This document shows positions 9,379-17,257 of a DNA stretch of 64,000 nucleotides, piece by piece. The stretch spans positions 1-64,000 of the forward strand of contig JAFDVS010000048.1 of assembly GCA_018268935.1 (NCBI GenBank), given 5' to 3'. This DNA comes from Acidobacteriota bacterium (GTDB lineage: Bacteria; Acidobacteriota; Terriglobia; Bryobacterales; Bryobacteraceae). How positions within the stretch are numbered: the stretch's first letter is position 1; every line of letters starts with the position of its first letter. The notes below the pieces were generated by a model. It was not told where the DNA came from, searched no databases, and saw only the letters and a list, made by a program, of their open reading frames with translations. Position numbers and translations under genes: made by a program.

Positions 9379-10121
9379 AGGAAATAAGCTTCCGAGGCCA
9401 GGACCTCACCCCCACCCGTCTCGAATCGCTCACCTCCAACCACGATCTCGAAAAGCTGGTGATCTGGGGCGGCCCCGTCACCAACGATCAACTCCAACCC
9501 CTCAGTCGACTCGCCCACCTGAAGGATCTCGTATTGGGCGAGATGCCCATCGATGATGGCGTCTTCCAGCATCTCCGTCCTCTGCACAATCTCACTCATC
9601 TGAACCTCGCCTACACGAACGTTGAGGGCGATTTCACTGCGTTGGCGAACTTACCGCTCCAGGATCTCCGCTTGGAGGGCTGCCGCCGCGTGGGCGATCG
9701 TTGCGCCCGCTCCCTTGCGTCTTTTTCCAGCCTCCGGCAGTTGGAAATCCATATGACCAGCTTGACGGACGATGGCCTACTTCACCTCGCAAGCCTCCCC
9801 CTTGAAGTCCTGTGGCTGGGTGGGCCGATCACCGATCGCGGGATAAAGGCACTCTCCACCATGACTACTCTCAAGCATCTCGATGTCTGTTGCCCACGCG
9901 TTACCGATGAGGGTGTGCGGGCACTCTCCCGCTTGAAAGGGCTGGAAGTTCTATGGCTCAGCAATTGCCGCATCACCGACGAAAGCATTGCACCGCTGTC
10001 GCAGCTAAGGTCCCTTCGCGAGATTGCCCTTGGTAAGACGGCGGTCACGCAATCGGGACGGCAGCGGCTAAGCGATCTGCTGCCTCAGTGCCGCCAAATC
10101 ACCGAAGGCGAGGGAGGCTAA
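9375..10121 (+). CDS. Leucine-rich-repeat protein 3, no signal peptide
   Basis: A 248-residue LRR protein beginning at a GTG that overlaps the stop of the DUF1552 gene (GTGA). It opens directly with LRR-like sequence (VKEISFRGQDLTPTRLESL) and has no signal peptide, unlike the two LRR proteins earlier in the cluster. About eight repeats are visible (LKGLEVLWLSNCRITDESIAPL), closed by the cap LSDLLPQCRQITEG. Codon use is less extremely C-rich than in the other two LRR genes, which suggests a separate history. The location is predicted to be cytoplasmic. It is the last gene of the coupled cluster. Function unknown. Confidence 0.82.
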   Translation: MKEISFRGQDLTPTRLESLTSNHDLEKLVIWGGPVTNDQLQPLSRLAHLKDLVLGEMPIDDGVFQHLRPLHNLTHLNLAYTNVEGDFTALANLPLQDLRLEGCRRVGDRCARSLASFSSLRQLEIHMTSLTDDGLLHLASLPLEVLWLGGPITDRGIKALSTMTTLKHLDVCCPRVTDEGVRALSRLKGLEVLWLSNCRITDESIAPLSQLRSLREIALGKTAVTQSGRQRLSDLLPQCRQITEGEGG

Positions 10122-10154
10122 CTAACGTCCACCAGTGCCCACGGCCCTACCCAG

Positions 10155-10372
10155 TCAGACCATTCGATCATATTCCCCGTGGCTGCCGATCCAATACCAA
10201 ACCACCCGCTCATTCCTCTTCACCCCGAGCGCACGGTAATCAAGCCCGATTCGCACAGAGTAGATGTTCTCCTCGCAAGGAAGAGCCGGTAGGCCCGTTT
10301 TGCATCTTGCTGAACCGCAGGTGGTAGATCGCGAAAGAGCCGCCAAAACCGGCGAGTCGTGCGCGACTGCAT
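10155..10372 (-). pseudogene. RelE/HigB-like toxin with internal deletion
   Basis: Reading from an ATG at 10372, one frame gives MQSRTTRRFWRLFRDLPPAV and continues to AYRLFLA, the N-terminal helices of a RelE-like toxin. A different frame then gives ENIYSVRIGLDYRALG and VVWYWIGSHGEYDRMV, the family's typical C-terminal strands. Intact relatives have a segment of the type NP.HPSL.FK between the two parts; here roughly 15-17 residues are missing and the frame is shifted, so the gene is broken. The single long frame across this region is a chance composite. The ATG overlaps the antitoxin-like stop (TGATG), the classic arrangement of a type II toxin-antitoxin operon. Confidence 0.7.
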
Positions 10373-10551
10373 CAAAGCAAATCGTCCAAAGGCATGGTCT
10401 CACCCCGTTCGTCCTCCTCCAGCGCTTCACACGCCATCCGCCGAATCACATCCCGCTTCTCGCCAAAGCGCAGCTTCCAAGCCTCTTCGTCGGCATGGGA
10501 TGCAACTGCATCCTCACTCGCAGCCTTCAATCCGTGTTCCTCCGCCTTCAT
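10372..10551 (-). CDS. Antitoxin-like small protein, partner of the broken toxin
   Basis: A 59-residue frame (starts MKAEEHGLKAASEDAV, ends GETMPLDDLL) directly upstream of the broken toxin, overlapping it by one base. The C-terminal half is acidic, as in many antitoxin tails. The N-terminal residues are the translation of dispersed repeat S2, and the ATG overlaps the VOC gene stop as ATGA, so the original 5' end of the antitoxin was probably lost and replaced. No antitoxin family is recognised with confidence; the assignment rests on position. Confidence 0.45.
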   Translation of the reverse strand: MKAEEHGLKAASEDAVASHADEEAWKLRFGEKRDVIRRMACEALEEDERGETMPLDDLL

Positions 10552-10565
10552 CCGTGGCTCCCCAC
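10529..10565 (-). repeat. Dispersed repeat S2
   Basis: On the minus strand this reads GGGGAGCCACGGATGAAG then GCGGAGGAACACGGATT, a diverged copy of the family best seen at 13012-13047. It contains both the last codons and stop of the VOC gene and the first codons of the antitoxin-like frame, so it marks a recombination joint between the two. Confidence 0.5.
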
Positions 10566-10940
10566 ATCCCGCCGGAAATCATAAAACACCCGAATCAAAT
10601 TCCCATCCAAATCAGCCGTCATAAACTCACGCAGCATCCAAGGCTTATCCTCCGGCCCAGCCACTATCCGAGCTCCCGCCCCCTGCCACTCCCCAAACAA
10701 CTCATCCACCTCCGCCTTGCTACTCACATTCAGCCAGATCAATACCGGCCCCGCATTCCCATACGACCCGCGAAACCAGCCATTCGTCAAAAACAACCGG
10801 CAATCCCCCCGCGAAACCCCCGCAATCCCGCCCGCCTCATCCCCCCAGTCCAACCCAAACCCCAACCGGTCCACGTAATAAGCCGTGGCTAATTCCACAT
10901 TCGCCACAGGAATTTCAGGCACAGCGGCAGGAAACGTCAT
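10548..10940 (-). CDS. VOC (glyoxalase/bleomycin-resistance fold) protein
   Basis: A 130-residue VOC-fold protein (MTFPAAVPEIPVANVELATA, then YYVDRLGFGLDW; C-terminal MTADLDGNLIRVFYDF). The paired beta-alpha-beta-beta-beta modules and the conserved DLDGNLIRV motif place it in the glyoxalase/dioxygenase superfamily; these usually bind a divalent metal and act on small molecules or sequester drugs. The start at 10940 overlaps the amidohydrolase stop (ATGA), showing translational coupling. The last residues (GSHG) come from repeat S2, so the extreme C-terminus may have been replaced. The substrate is unknown. Confidence 0.82.
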   Translation of the reverse strand: MTFPAAVPEIPVANVELATAYYVDRLGFGLDWGDEAGGIAGVSRGDCRLFLTNGWFRGSYGNAGPVLIWLNVSSKAEVDELFGEWQGAGARIVAGPEDKPWMLREFMTADLDGNLIRVFYDFRRDVGSHG

Positions 10941-12199
10941 CTCGCAACCCTCCCCGCCTTCACCACCCCACCCTGCATCACCGCCACAATCCGCCGCCGG
11001 TCCTCCAACACCGACACATCCCTCACCACATCCCCATCCACCACCAAAACATCCGCCACCTTTCCTGTTTCGAGCGTCCCAATCTCCCCGCCGCGCCCCA
11101 TAATCTCCGCGCCCACCTTCGTCGCGCACCGCAACACATCCAGCACCCCAAACCCCACATACTTCACGAAGAACGTCAACTCCTTCGCATAATCCCCATG
11201 CGGATTCCACGCAAACCCATAATCCCCGCCCATCCCGATCCGCCCACCAGCCTTCAATATCCGCCGCGCACTCTCCGCCCCACCCTCCAGCGTCTCCTTA
11301 TGCCCATCAATCACCCGCTGCGACATCCCCCATTCCTTCCCATACTCCACGCTCGCCCATTCAAACTGCAGCGCCGGCACCACCGGCACATCGCGCTGCA
11401 ACAACAACTCCAACCCCTCATCATCAATAAACGTCGCATGCTCCACCGCGTCATACCCCGCCCGAAGCGCATTCTTGATCCCCTCCGTCGCCCGGCAATG
11501 CCCCGTCACCTTCAGCCGGTGATTATGCGCCGTCGTCACCACCGCCTCCATCTCCTCAAAGCTCATGCACAGCGTGTGATGATCGTTCGTATCCGGAGCC
11601 GCCGCATCCCCCGTCGGATACGTCTTCACCCACTCCACCCCATCCTTCACCAGTTTTCTTACCGCTGCCCGAGCCTCCCCCGGCCCATTCACCAATAAAA
11701 TCAACCCCTCCATCCCGATTTTCCGGAAATCCGGATTCCAATCCATTAATCCGCCTGCCCCGCAGATCTCCCGCCCGCTCGCCGCCAGCCGCGGCCCCAC
11801 CGTCACATCATTCTCAATCGCCCGCTTCAGCCACACATCAATATTGAACAGACTCCCGCCACTCCGCGCCGCCGTATACCCACACTCCAACGCCAATCGA
11901 GCATTCGCCGCCGCAAGCAGCGTCACATATTCCACCGGATACTTGATATCCAGATCCTCCAACGCCGCCACATTGAAATACGTCGGATGATAATGCGCCT
12001 CCACCAAACCCGGCAATATCGTCCCCCCGCACGCATCAATCACCGAAACGCCCTCCACCACCGGACACCCAGCCGCCGGCCCCGCATAAGCAATCCGCCC
12101 ATCCGTCACCAACACCGCCGCATCCGGCGCCGCCGCCGCGCCCGTCCCATCCACCATCTGTCCATTCCGGATCAACGTCGATCCCGCAGCAATCTTCAT
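10937..12199 (-). CDS. Amidohydrolase-family metallohydrolase (imidazolonepropionase-like)
   Basis: A 420-residue amidohydrolase, cytoplasmic (no signal peptide at the chosen start MKIAAGSTLIRNGQ). Visible features are the N-terminal beta-sandwich strand (GRIAYAGPAA), the metal-binding HxH (LPGLVEAHYHP), a later histidine (KVTGHCRATEG), the AVEHATFIDDEG block and an aspartate near GMGGDYGFAW, followed by the closing ETGKVADVLVVDGD strand. These are the hallmarks of the imidazolonepropionase/prolidase-like clade. The start at 12199 overlaps the upstream hydrolase stop (ATGA). Together with its neighbours it forms a three-gene coupled operon that probably degrades a cyclic amide or similar compound; the exact substrate cannot be read from sequence. 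Confidence 0.87.
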   Translation of the reverse strand: MKIAAGSTLIRNGQMVDGTGAAAAPDAAVLVTDGRIAYAGPAAGCPVVEGVSVIDACGGTILPGLVEAHYHPTYFNVAALEDLDIKYPVEYVTLLAAANARLALECGYTAARSGGSLFNIDVWLKRAIENDVTVGPRLAASGREICGAGGLMDWNPDFRKIGMEGLILLVNGPGEARAAVRKLVKDGVEWVKTYPTGDAAAPDTNDHHTLCMSFEEMEAVVTTAHNHRLKVTGHCRATEGIKNALRAGYDAVEHATFIDDEGLELLLQRDVPVVPALQFEWASVEYGKEWGMSQRVIDGHKETLEGGAESARRILKAGGRIGMGGDYGFAWNPHGDYAKELTFFVKYVGFGVLDVLRCATKVGAEIMGRGGEIGTLETGKVADVLVVDGDVVRDVSVLEDRRRIVAVMQGGVVKAGRVAR

Positions 12200-13035
12200 C
12201 GCGATCCCTCCAACGAACCCACAAACTCCAACGTCCGCCGCAACACTTCCCCCGTCGCCATCCAATGCGCCTGATGCCCCACGCCCCGCAACACAGACAG
12301 CGTGCAATCCCTTGCCAGCTCCACAAACGCACACGCATCTTCATCCGTCAACATCCCGCCCACCGCGCCATCGCACTGCATCAACAACGCCGGACATCGC
12401 ACCGCGCGAAACACCGCATCCATCGGATACCCATCCAACCACTCCCCCGCAACAATCGGCGCCAACACCTCCGGCCGGACCTGCCGCAACGAACTCGCCA
12501 GAAACCGCAGCGTCGTCGCCTCGCGCGGCGGCCCCACCCAATTCTCCGCCAACACGAGCGCCAGCTCATCCACCGGCAAACAACTCCCCGCAAACCGCGC
12601 GATCATTTCAAAGTAATCCTGCAGCGCAGTCCCCTTCATCCGCTCGCCCATCGTATGAAACGGCGGATCCTCCATCACAATCGCCTTCACTAATCGTGGT
12701 TCCGCCGCCGCCACCGCCGCGCTCACCATCGCCCCTAGCGAATGCCCATACAACACCGCCGGCCCACACACCTCTGTCCGCAAATACCGCAACACATCCG
12801 GCACATAATCCACCACCCGATACCCACTCCCCGCCCGCGATCGTCCATGCCCCCGCAAATCCAAAGCATGCACCTCATGCCGAGCCCCCAACCCCGCCAA
12901 CAAAGGAGCAAAGCACCCCCCATTCCGCAATACCCCATGCAACATCACCAACGGTCCACCATTCGTCCGCCCAACCCACCCATTCAAAGGCACCGAGTCA
13001 TAAACATAGGTACATCCGTGTTCATCTGCGTTCAT
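12196..13035 (-). CDS. Alpha/beta hydrolase
   Basis: A 279-residue alpha/beta-hydrolase. The oxyanion region (LVMLHGVLRNGG), LRGHGRS turn, nucleophile elbow GHSLGAMVSA and a late histidine (GVGHQAHWM) are all present, so the enzyme should be active as an esterase, lipase or carboxylic-ester-type hydrolase. The first codons (MNADEHGCTYVYD) are the translation of dispersed repeat S3; the family's own N-terminus probably begins near DSVPLNGW, and an in-frame GTG at 12993 is an alternative start. First gene of the coupled minus-strand operon with the amidohydrolase and VOC genes. Confidence 0.83.
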   Translation of the reverse strand: MNADEHGCTYVYDSVPLNGWVGRTNGGPLVMLHGVLRNGGCFAPLLAGLGARHEVHALDLRGHGRSRAGSGYRVVDYVPDVLRYLRTEVCGPAVLYGHSLGAMVSAAVAAAEPRLVKAIVMEDPPFHTMGERMKGTALQDYFEMIARFAGSCLPVDELALVLAENWVGPPREATTLRFLASSLRQVRPEVLAPIVAGEWLDGYPMDAVFRAVRCPALLMQCDGAVGGMLTDEDACAFVELARDCTLSVLRGVGHQAHWMATGEVLRRTLEFVGSLEGSR

Positions 13036-13047
13036 CTGTGGCTCACC
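13012..13047 (-). repeat. Dispersed repeat S3
   Basis: The best-preserved S copy: on the minus strand GAGCCACAGATGAACGC followed by AGATGAACACGGATG. It supplies the ATG used by the longest frame of the alpha/beta hydrolase gene and lies 34 nt from the divergent gene at 13081. Similar strings occur as dispersed intergenic repeats in several environmental phyla (family knowledge, not checked here). Confidence 0.7.
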
Positions 13048-13080
13048 TCACACAGCCGAGCCCTAGTATACTAATCCCGC

Positions 13081-13917
13081 ATGACTCGCCGATCCCTCTT
13101 CCCACTCCCCCTGGCAGCCTTCGCCGCAACCCCTAACCAACTCTTCGCCCCATCCAATCTCGTCGCCTGGTGCATCGTCCCCTTCGACGCCAAAAAGCGC
13201 AACCCCGAACAGCGCGCCGAACTCCTCCACAAACTCGGCTTTACGAAATTCGTCTACGATTGGCGAGATAAGGACATCCCCGACTTCGACCGCGAGATCG
13301 ACGCCCTCCAAAAACACCGCATCCACCTCCAGGGCTTCTGGACCCCTTACCCCATGGACCCCACCCGTCCCCACCACACCAAAACCATCCTCGACCTCCT
13401 CAAACGCCGCAACCTCCGCACCGAACTCTGGACCATGCTCAACCCCACCAAAGAATTCGCCACCCTCTCGCAAGAGCAAAAAATCAACCAGTCCGCAGCC
13501 GCAATCACAAGACTAGCCACCGAAGCCCAAGCCATCCACTGCAAAGTCGGCCTCTACAACCACGGAGGCTGGTTCGGCGAGCCCGCCAATCAAATCGACA
13601 TCATCAAAAAAGTCAACCTCCCCAACATCGGCATCGTCTACAATTTCCACCACGCCCACGAGCAAATGGATCAATTCCCCGCGCTCCTCAACAAAATGCT
13701 CCCCCACCTCTACGCCGTCAACATCAACGGCATGAAAGCCGGAACCAAAATCCTCCCCGTCGGCGACGGCGACCGCGAACTCGAAATGCTCCGCACCCTC
13801 GTCAAATCGGGCTACAAAGGCCCCATCGGAATCCTCGGCCACCGCGAAGAACTCGACGCCGAAGAAAGTCTCACCCTCAACCTCAAAGGCCTCAAAAAAC
13901 TCACAACCCTGCTATGA
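13081..13917 (+). CDS. Exported TIM-barrel protein, sugar isomerase/epimerase-like
   Basis: A 278-residue protein with a short export signal (MTRRSLFPLPLAAFAATPNQ). The mature part resembles the AP-endonuclease-2/xylose-isomerase-like TIM barrels: RAELLHKLGFTKFVYD, HCKVGLYNHGGWFGEP, NIGIVYNFHHAHEQMDQFP and a final GYKGPIGILGHREELDAEESL. Histidines and acidic residues suitable for a metal site are present on the C-terminal ends of strands. Such exported versions are abundant in Acidobacteriota and Planctomycetes; the substrate is unknown. It is divergent from the hydrolase operon and is followed by a small putative gene. Confidence 0.8.
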   Translation: MTRRSLFPLPLAAFAATPNQLFAPSNLVAWCIVPFDAKKRNPEQRAELLHKLGFTKFVYDWRDKDIPDFDREIDALQKHRIHLQGFWTPYPMDPTRPHHTKTILDLLKRRNLRTELWTMLNPTKEFATLSQEQKINQSAAAITRLATEAQAIHCKVGLYNHGGWFGEPANQIDIIKKVNLPNIGIVYNFHHAHEQMDQFPALLNKMLPHLYAVNINGMKAGTKILPVGDGDRELEMLRTLVKSGYKGPIGILGHREELDAEESLTLNLKGLKKLTTLL

Positions 13918-13944
13918 TAAGAAGAGATTCACCGGAGTAAACCC

Positions 13945-14301
13945 CTGAAACCAAGGCGCAGCACCATTTGGCCCGCCGGCATTTTCGCCGGCCTGCTGTG
14001 GCTCGTCTCCGCCTCCGTCACCTCAGGTGTCACTCCCTCCGCCGATCGAGTAGTCTACGGCGCCAACGAGTCCCGCAGTTGCGGCACTTCGCCGCTTCCC
14101 TTCAGCGGATCCGTCTGGGCCAACTCGCGCGGCGAATGTCACAATCCGCGGCCTGCCTTCTCCCCGTTCGCCGAAGCGGCCACCTCTGCCACCATGCTCC
14201 CGAACTTCCATTCGGGCGCATTCACCGGCCAAACCCAACCAACTCCCACATCCCATCACACCGCCCGCCACCCCGCCCGAGCCCCACCCTCCCTTTCCTA
14301 G
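13945..14301 (+). CDS. Small putative membrane/exported protein with possible CTG start
   Basis: This frame is open from the TAA at 13918 and gives 118 residues from a CTG at 13945: a basic start (KPRRSTIW), a hydrophobic stretch (PAGIFAGLLWLVSASVTSGV), then a small region with two cysteines and a Pro/Thr/His-rich tail. No ATG, GTG or TTG is available near the start, but GGAG lies 9 nt before the CTG. Third codon positions are almost all C, as in the neighbouring real genes, and repeat R2, otherwise always just after a stop codon, follows 16 nt downstream. It could instead be a gene whose ATG was lost. Family not recognised. Confidence 0.4.
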   Translation: MKPRRSTIWPAGIFAGLLWLVSASVTSGVTPSADRVVYGANESRSCGTSPLPFSGSVWANSRGECHNPRPAFSPFAEAATSATMLPNFHSGAFTGQTQPTPTSHHTARHPARAPPSLS

Positions 14302-14317
14302 CGACAACAATCCTACT

Positions 14318-14342
14318 GAGCCGCGCGCGTAAGCAAGCGGTC
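14318..14342 (+). repeat. Stop-proximal repeat R2
   Basis: Second copy of the 25-nt element (variable base A), 16 nt after the TAG of the putative small gene and upstream of secDF. It is preceded by CCTACT, as is copy R3. AAAGGAAAGGTATTC follows at 14349-14363 and contains the secDF ribosome-binding site; R1 is followed by nearly the same string. Confidence 0.88.
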
Positions 14343-14365
14343 ACCGTCAAAGGAAAGGTATTCCC

Positions 14366-17155
14366 ATGTCTAAGTCCCTGCTCTACAAATTCATTCTCAT
14401 TGCCGTCGTCATCCTCGGTTGCATCACCGGAGTCGTCGGCCTCCCCAAATCCAAAGACGAATTGATCGCCAACTGGAAGCGCAACATCCGTCTCGGCCTC
14501 GACCTCCAAGGCGGTGCCCACATCGTCCTCCAAGTCCAGGTCCAGGACGCCTTCAAAGCCGAAGCCGACCAGCTCATCGCCCGCATCAAAGAATCCCTCA
14601 ACAAACAAAACGTCAACTACACCACCGTCGATCGCAACGACCCCACCACCGTCGAAACCGCCGGCGCAATCCAAATCGCCATCAAAGGCGTTCCCGCCGA
14701 CAAGTCCGCCGACGCCCGCCGCACCATCACCGAAGCTGCCGGCACCCAGTGGACCTTCTCCTCCACCTCTTCCTCAGACTACGCACTCAACCTCAAACCC
14801 GAAGCCGCCGTCGAACTCCGCCGCGAAACCATGACCCAGACCCTCAACACCATGGAGCGCAAAATCTCCGGCCTCGGCGTCGCTGAAGCCACCGTCCAAC
14901 TCCGTGGCGGCAGCGGCTCTTCCAGTGAAACCGAACTCCTCATCCAACTCCCCGGCCTCGATGACCCCGCCCGCGTTCGCGCCATCCTCCAGACCACTGC
15001 CCTCCTCGAACTCTACCCCGTCAAAGGTGGGCCCTTCGCCTCGCGCGATCAAGCCTACCTCTCCAACAACGGTGTCCTCCCCCTCGGCACCAAACTCCTT
15101 CGCGGATCCCGCACCGCCACCGACGGCGGCACCGAGTCCTGGTGGCTCGTCGCCAACTCCCCCGTCGTCATGGGCAAAGACATTCGCGACGCCAAAGCCC
15201 AATCCGGTGACGCGCCCTCGAAATGGGACACCGGCTTCGTCCTCAGCCAGGATGCCGCCAAACGCTTCGGCCGCTACACCGAAACCAACATCGGCCAGCG
15301 CCTCGCCATCGTCCTCGACAAAGCCGTCATCAGCGCTCCCGTCATCCAGGGCCGCATCGAAGATCAGGGCCGCATCCTCGGCATGGGCTCGCAACAGGAA
15401 GCCGCCGACCTCGCTCTCAACCTTCGCGCTGGTTCACTCCCCGCTGGCGTCAAAGTCATGGCCGAAAGCACCGTTGGCCCGTCCCTCGGTGCCGACTCCA
15501 TCCGCCGCGGCGTCACCGCCGGCCTCCTCGGCCTCGCCCTCGTCATCGCCTCGATGGTCCTCTACTACCGCGGCGCAGGCATCAACGCCGTCCTCGCGCT
15601 CATTCTCAACACCATCATCACCGTCGCCGCGCTCAGCTACGTCGACGCCACCTGGACCCTCCCCGGCATCGCCGGTCTCGTCCTCTCCATCGGCATGGCT
15701 GTCGATTCCAACGTGCTCATCTTCGAGCGCATTAAAGAGGAGCTGCGCGCGGGCCGCAACGTCGCCAGCGCCATCTCCCTCGGCTTCGATCGTGCCCTCG
15801 TCACCATCATCGACACGCACGTCACCACCGTCGTCGCCTCGCTCTTCCTCTTCTTATTCGGAACCGGCCCCGTGCGCGGCTTCGCCGTTACCCTCGTCAT
15901 CGGCTTGATCGCCAACCTCTTCACCGCGGTCTTCGTCTCCCGCGCCATCTTCGATTGGCAACTCGCTCGCAACCCGCGCCTCGATCAACTCAGCATCGGC
16001 GCGCGCCGCAACGAAGAAGTAAAGGTCACCAACTTCGACTTCCTCTCCCGCCGCAACCTCGCTCTCGGCCTCTCCGTGCTCGCCATCGCCATCGGCCTCG
16101 GCAGCATCGTCGCGCAAGGCGGCCTCAAATACGGACTCGACTTCCGTGGCGGCACGCTCATCTACGTCCGGTTCGATCCCAAGCCATCCATCGATGAAGT
16201 CCGCTCGCTGCTCTCCACCAAACTCAAGGGCGAAATCTCCGTCCAGGAAACCCGCGAAAACGGCGAGTTCATCATCGGCACTGGCATCGAAGACGAGCGT
16301 TCCCTCGATCAAACCCGCGAAACCGTCCGCCAGGCCCTCCGCGAAAAATACGGCAACACCGGCACGAAGCTCGATCTCAACAACTCCGGCCGCGCCGCCA
16401 TCGAAGAGCGCCTCCGCAACGCCAACGTCACCCTCGACGACGCCGCCCTCAAGCAAACGGTCCAGAACATCCTCGACTACCGCGACAAACAGCGCAACGG
16501 CATCGTCACTAACCTCGACGAACTCGCCTCCGCCGCCGGCCCCATCATGCCCGCCCTCAAAAGCGAATTCGCCCTCGGCAGCTTCACCCTCCGTTCCGCC
16601 GACATGGTCGGTCCCAAGGCCGGTGAAGAAATGCGCACCCAAGCCATCTACGCCACTCTCGGAGCCCTCGCCGGCATGCTCGCCTACATCGCCTACCGCT
16701 TCCAGTGGATCTCCGGCACGGCGGCAGTTATCGCCACTATCCACGATGTGTTGATCACCATCGGCCTCTTCTCCCTCACCGGCCGTGAAATCAACCTCAA
16801 TATCATCGCCGCCTTGCTCACATTAATCGGATATTCCATGAACGACAAAATCGTCGTCTTCGACCGTGTCCGTGAAAACCGTCAGAAGATGCGTGGCAGT
16901 TCACTCATTGACCTCGTGAACCTCTCCATTAACCAAACGCTCAGCCGCACGCTCCTCACCGCCGGCCCGACGTTGCTCGCCTGTCTCTCGCTCTACTTCC
17001 TCGGCGGCGAAGTCCTCAACGGCATCGCCTTCGCCCTCTTCATGGGCATCATCGCCGGAACATATTCCTCCATCTTTGTCGCCAGCGCCCTCCTCGTCAT
17101 GTGGGAAGGCCGCAACTCCACGCAGACCCCCGCCGCCCGAGGGGCAGCTGCCTGA
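14366..17155 (+). CDS. secDF: Fused SecD-SecF protein-export membrane protein
   Basis: A 929-residue fusion of SecD and SecF, the proton-driven accessory of the SecYEG translocon. The SecD half begins with a transmembrane helix (YKFILIAVVILGCITGVVG) and LGLDLQGGAHIVLQV, has the periplasmic P1 region, and then the membrane bundle (GIAGLVLSIGMAVDSNVLIF). The SecF half restarts at about residue 560 with its own helix, the YGLDFRGGTLIYVRF signature and a second bundle (LLTLIGYSMNDKIVVFDRV). About 12 membrane helices are expected. Fused forms occur in several phyla; length fits. AAAGGAAAGG precedes the ATG. No yajC is seen beside it. Confidence 0.95.
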   Translation: MSKSLLYKFILIAVVILGCITGVVGLPKSKDELIANWKRNIRLGLDLQGGAHIVLQVQVQDAFKAEADQLIARIKESLNKQNVNYTTVDRNDPTTVETAGAIQIAIKGVPADKSADARRTITEAAGTQWTFSSTSSSDYALNLKPEAAVELRRETMTQTLNTMERKISGLGVAEATVQLRGGSGSSSETELLIQLPGLDDPARVRAILQTTALLELYPVKGGPFASRDQAYLSNNGVLPLGTKLLRGSRTATDGGTESWWLVANSPVVMGKDIRDAKAQSGDAPSKWDTGFVLSQDAAKRFGRYTETNIGQRLAIVLDKAVISAPVIQGRIEDQGRILGMGSQQEAADLALNLRAGSLPAGVKVMAESTVGPSLGADSIRRGVTAGLLGLALVIASMVLYYRGAGINAVLALILNTIITVAALSYVDATWTLPGIAGLVLSIGMAVDSNVLIFERIKEELRAGRNVASAISLGFDRALVTIIDTHVTTVVASLFLFLFGTGPVRGFAVTLVIGLIANLFTAVFVSRAIFDWQLARNPRLDQLSIGARRNEEVKVTNFDFLSRRNLALGLSVLAIAIGLGSIVAQGGLKYGLDFRGGTLIYVRFDPKPSIDEVRSLLSTKLKGEISVQETRENGEFIIGTGIEDERSLDQTRETVRQALREKYGNTGTKLDLNNSGRAAIEERLRNANVTLDDAALKQTVQNILDYRDKQRNGIVTNLDELASAAGPIMPALKSEFALGSFTLRSADMVGPKAGEEMRTQAIYATLGALAGMLAYIAYRFQWISGTAAVIATIHDVLITIGLFSLTGREINLNIIAALLTLIGYSMNDKIVVFDRVRENRQKMRGSSLIDLVNLSINQTLSRTLLTAGPTLLACLSLYFLGGEVLNGIAFALFMGIIAGTYSSIFVASALLVMWEGRNSTQTPAARGAAA

Positions 17156-17156
17156 A

Positions 17157-17257
17157 TTAAAACTATTGTGTCCAATAAATCAATCACATAGAAAATAAAT
17201 TCAAAAAATAAATTGTAAGATCCCTCCTGGAGTGGTACAACCACCCCAGGAGGGAAG
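17157..17257 (+). promoter_or_regulatory. AT-rich leader with hairpin sequestering the Shine-Dalgarno
   Basis: Positions 17157-17220 are strikingly A/T-rich against a high-GC background and are a likely promoter region (TAAGAT at about 17214). Immediately after, 17221-17230 (TCCCTCCTGG) pairs perfectly with 17246-17255 (CCAGGAGGGA), and 17232-17236 (GTGGT) with 17240-17244 (ACCAC), leaving a 3-nt loop and one A/C mismatch. The Shine-Dalgarno AGGAGG (17248-17253) is wholly inside the 3' arm and the ATG is at 17258. In RNA this would block ribosome access, so the next gene may be under translational or temperature control. No T-run follows, so it is not an ordinary terminator. Confidence 0.7.

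Noticed and set aside
10155..10430. Single 91-residue protein on the minus strand
   Set aside because: Only its C-terminal half is toxin-like; the N-terminal half is the wrong frame of a deleted gene, so it is listed as a pseudogene.
13968..14465. 165-residue plus frame upstream of and into secDF
   Set aside because: Arg-rich wrong frame; the neighbouring frame from 13945 has the expected codon bias and ends before R2.
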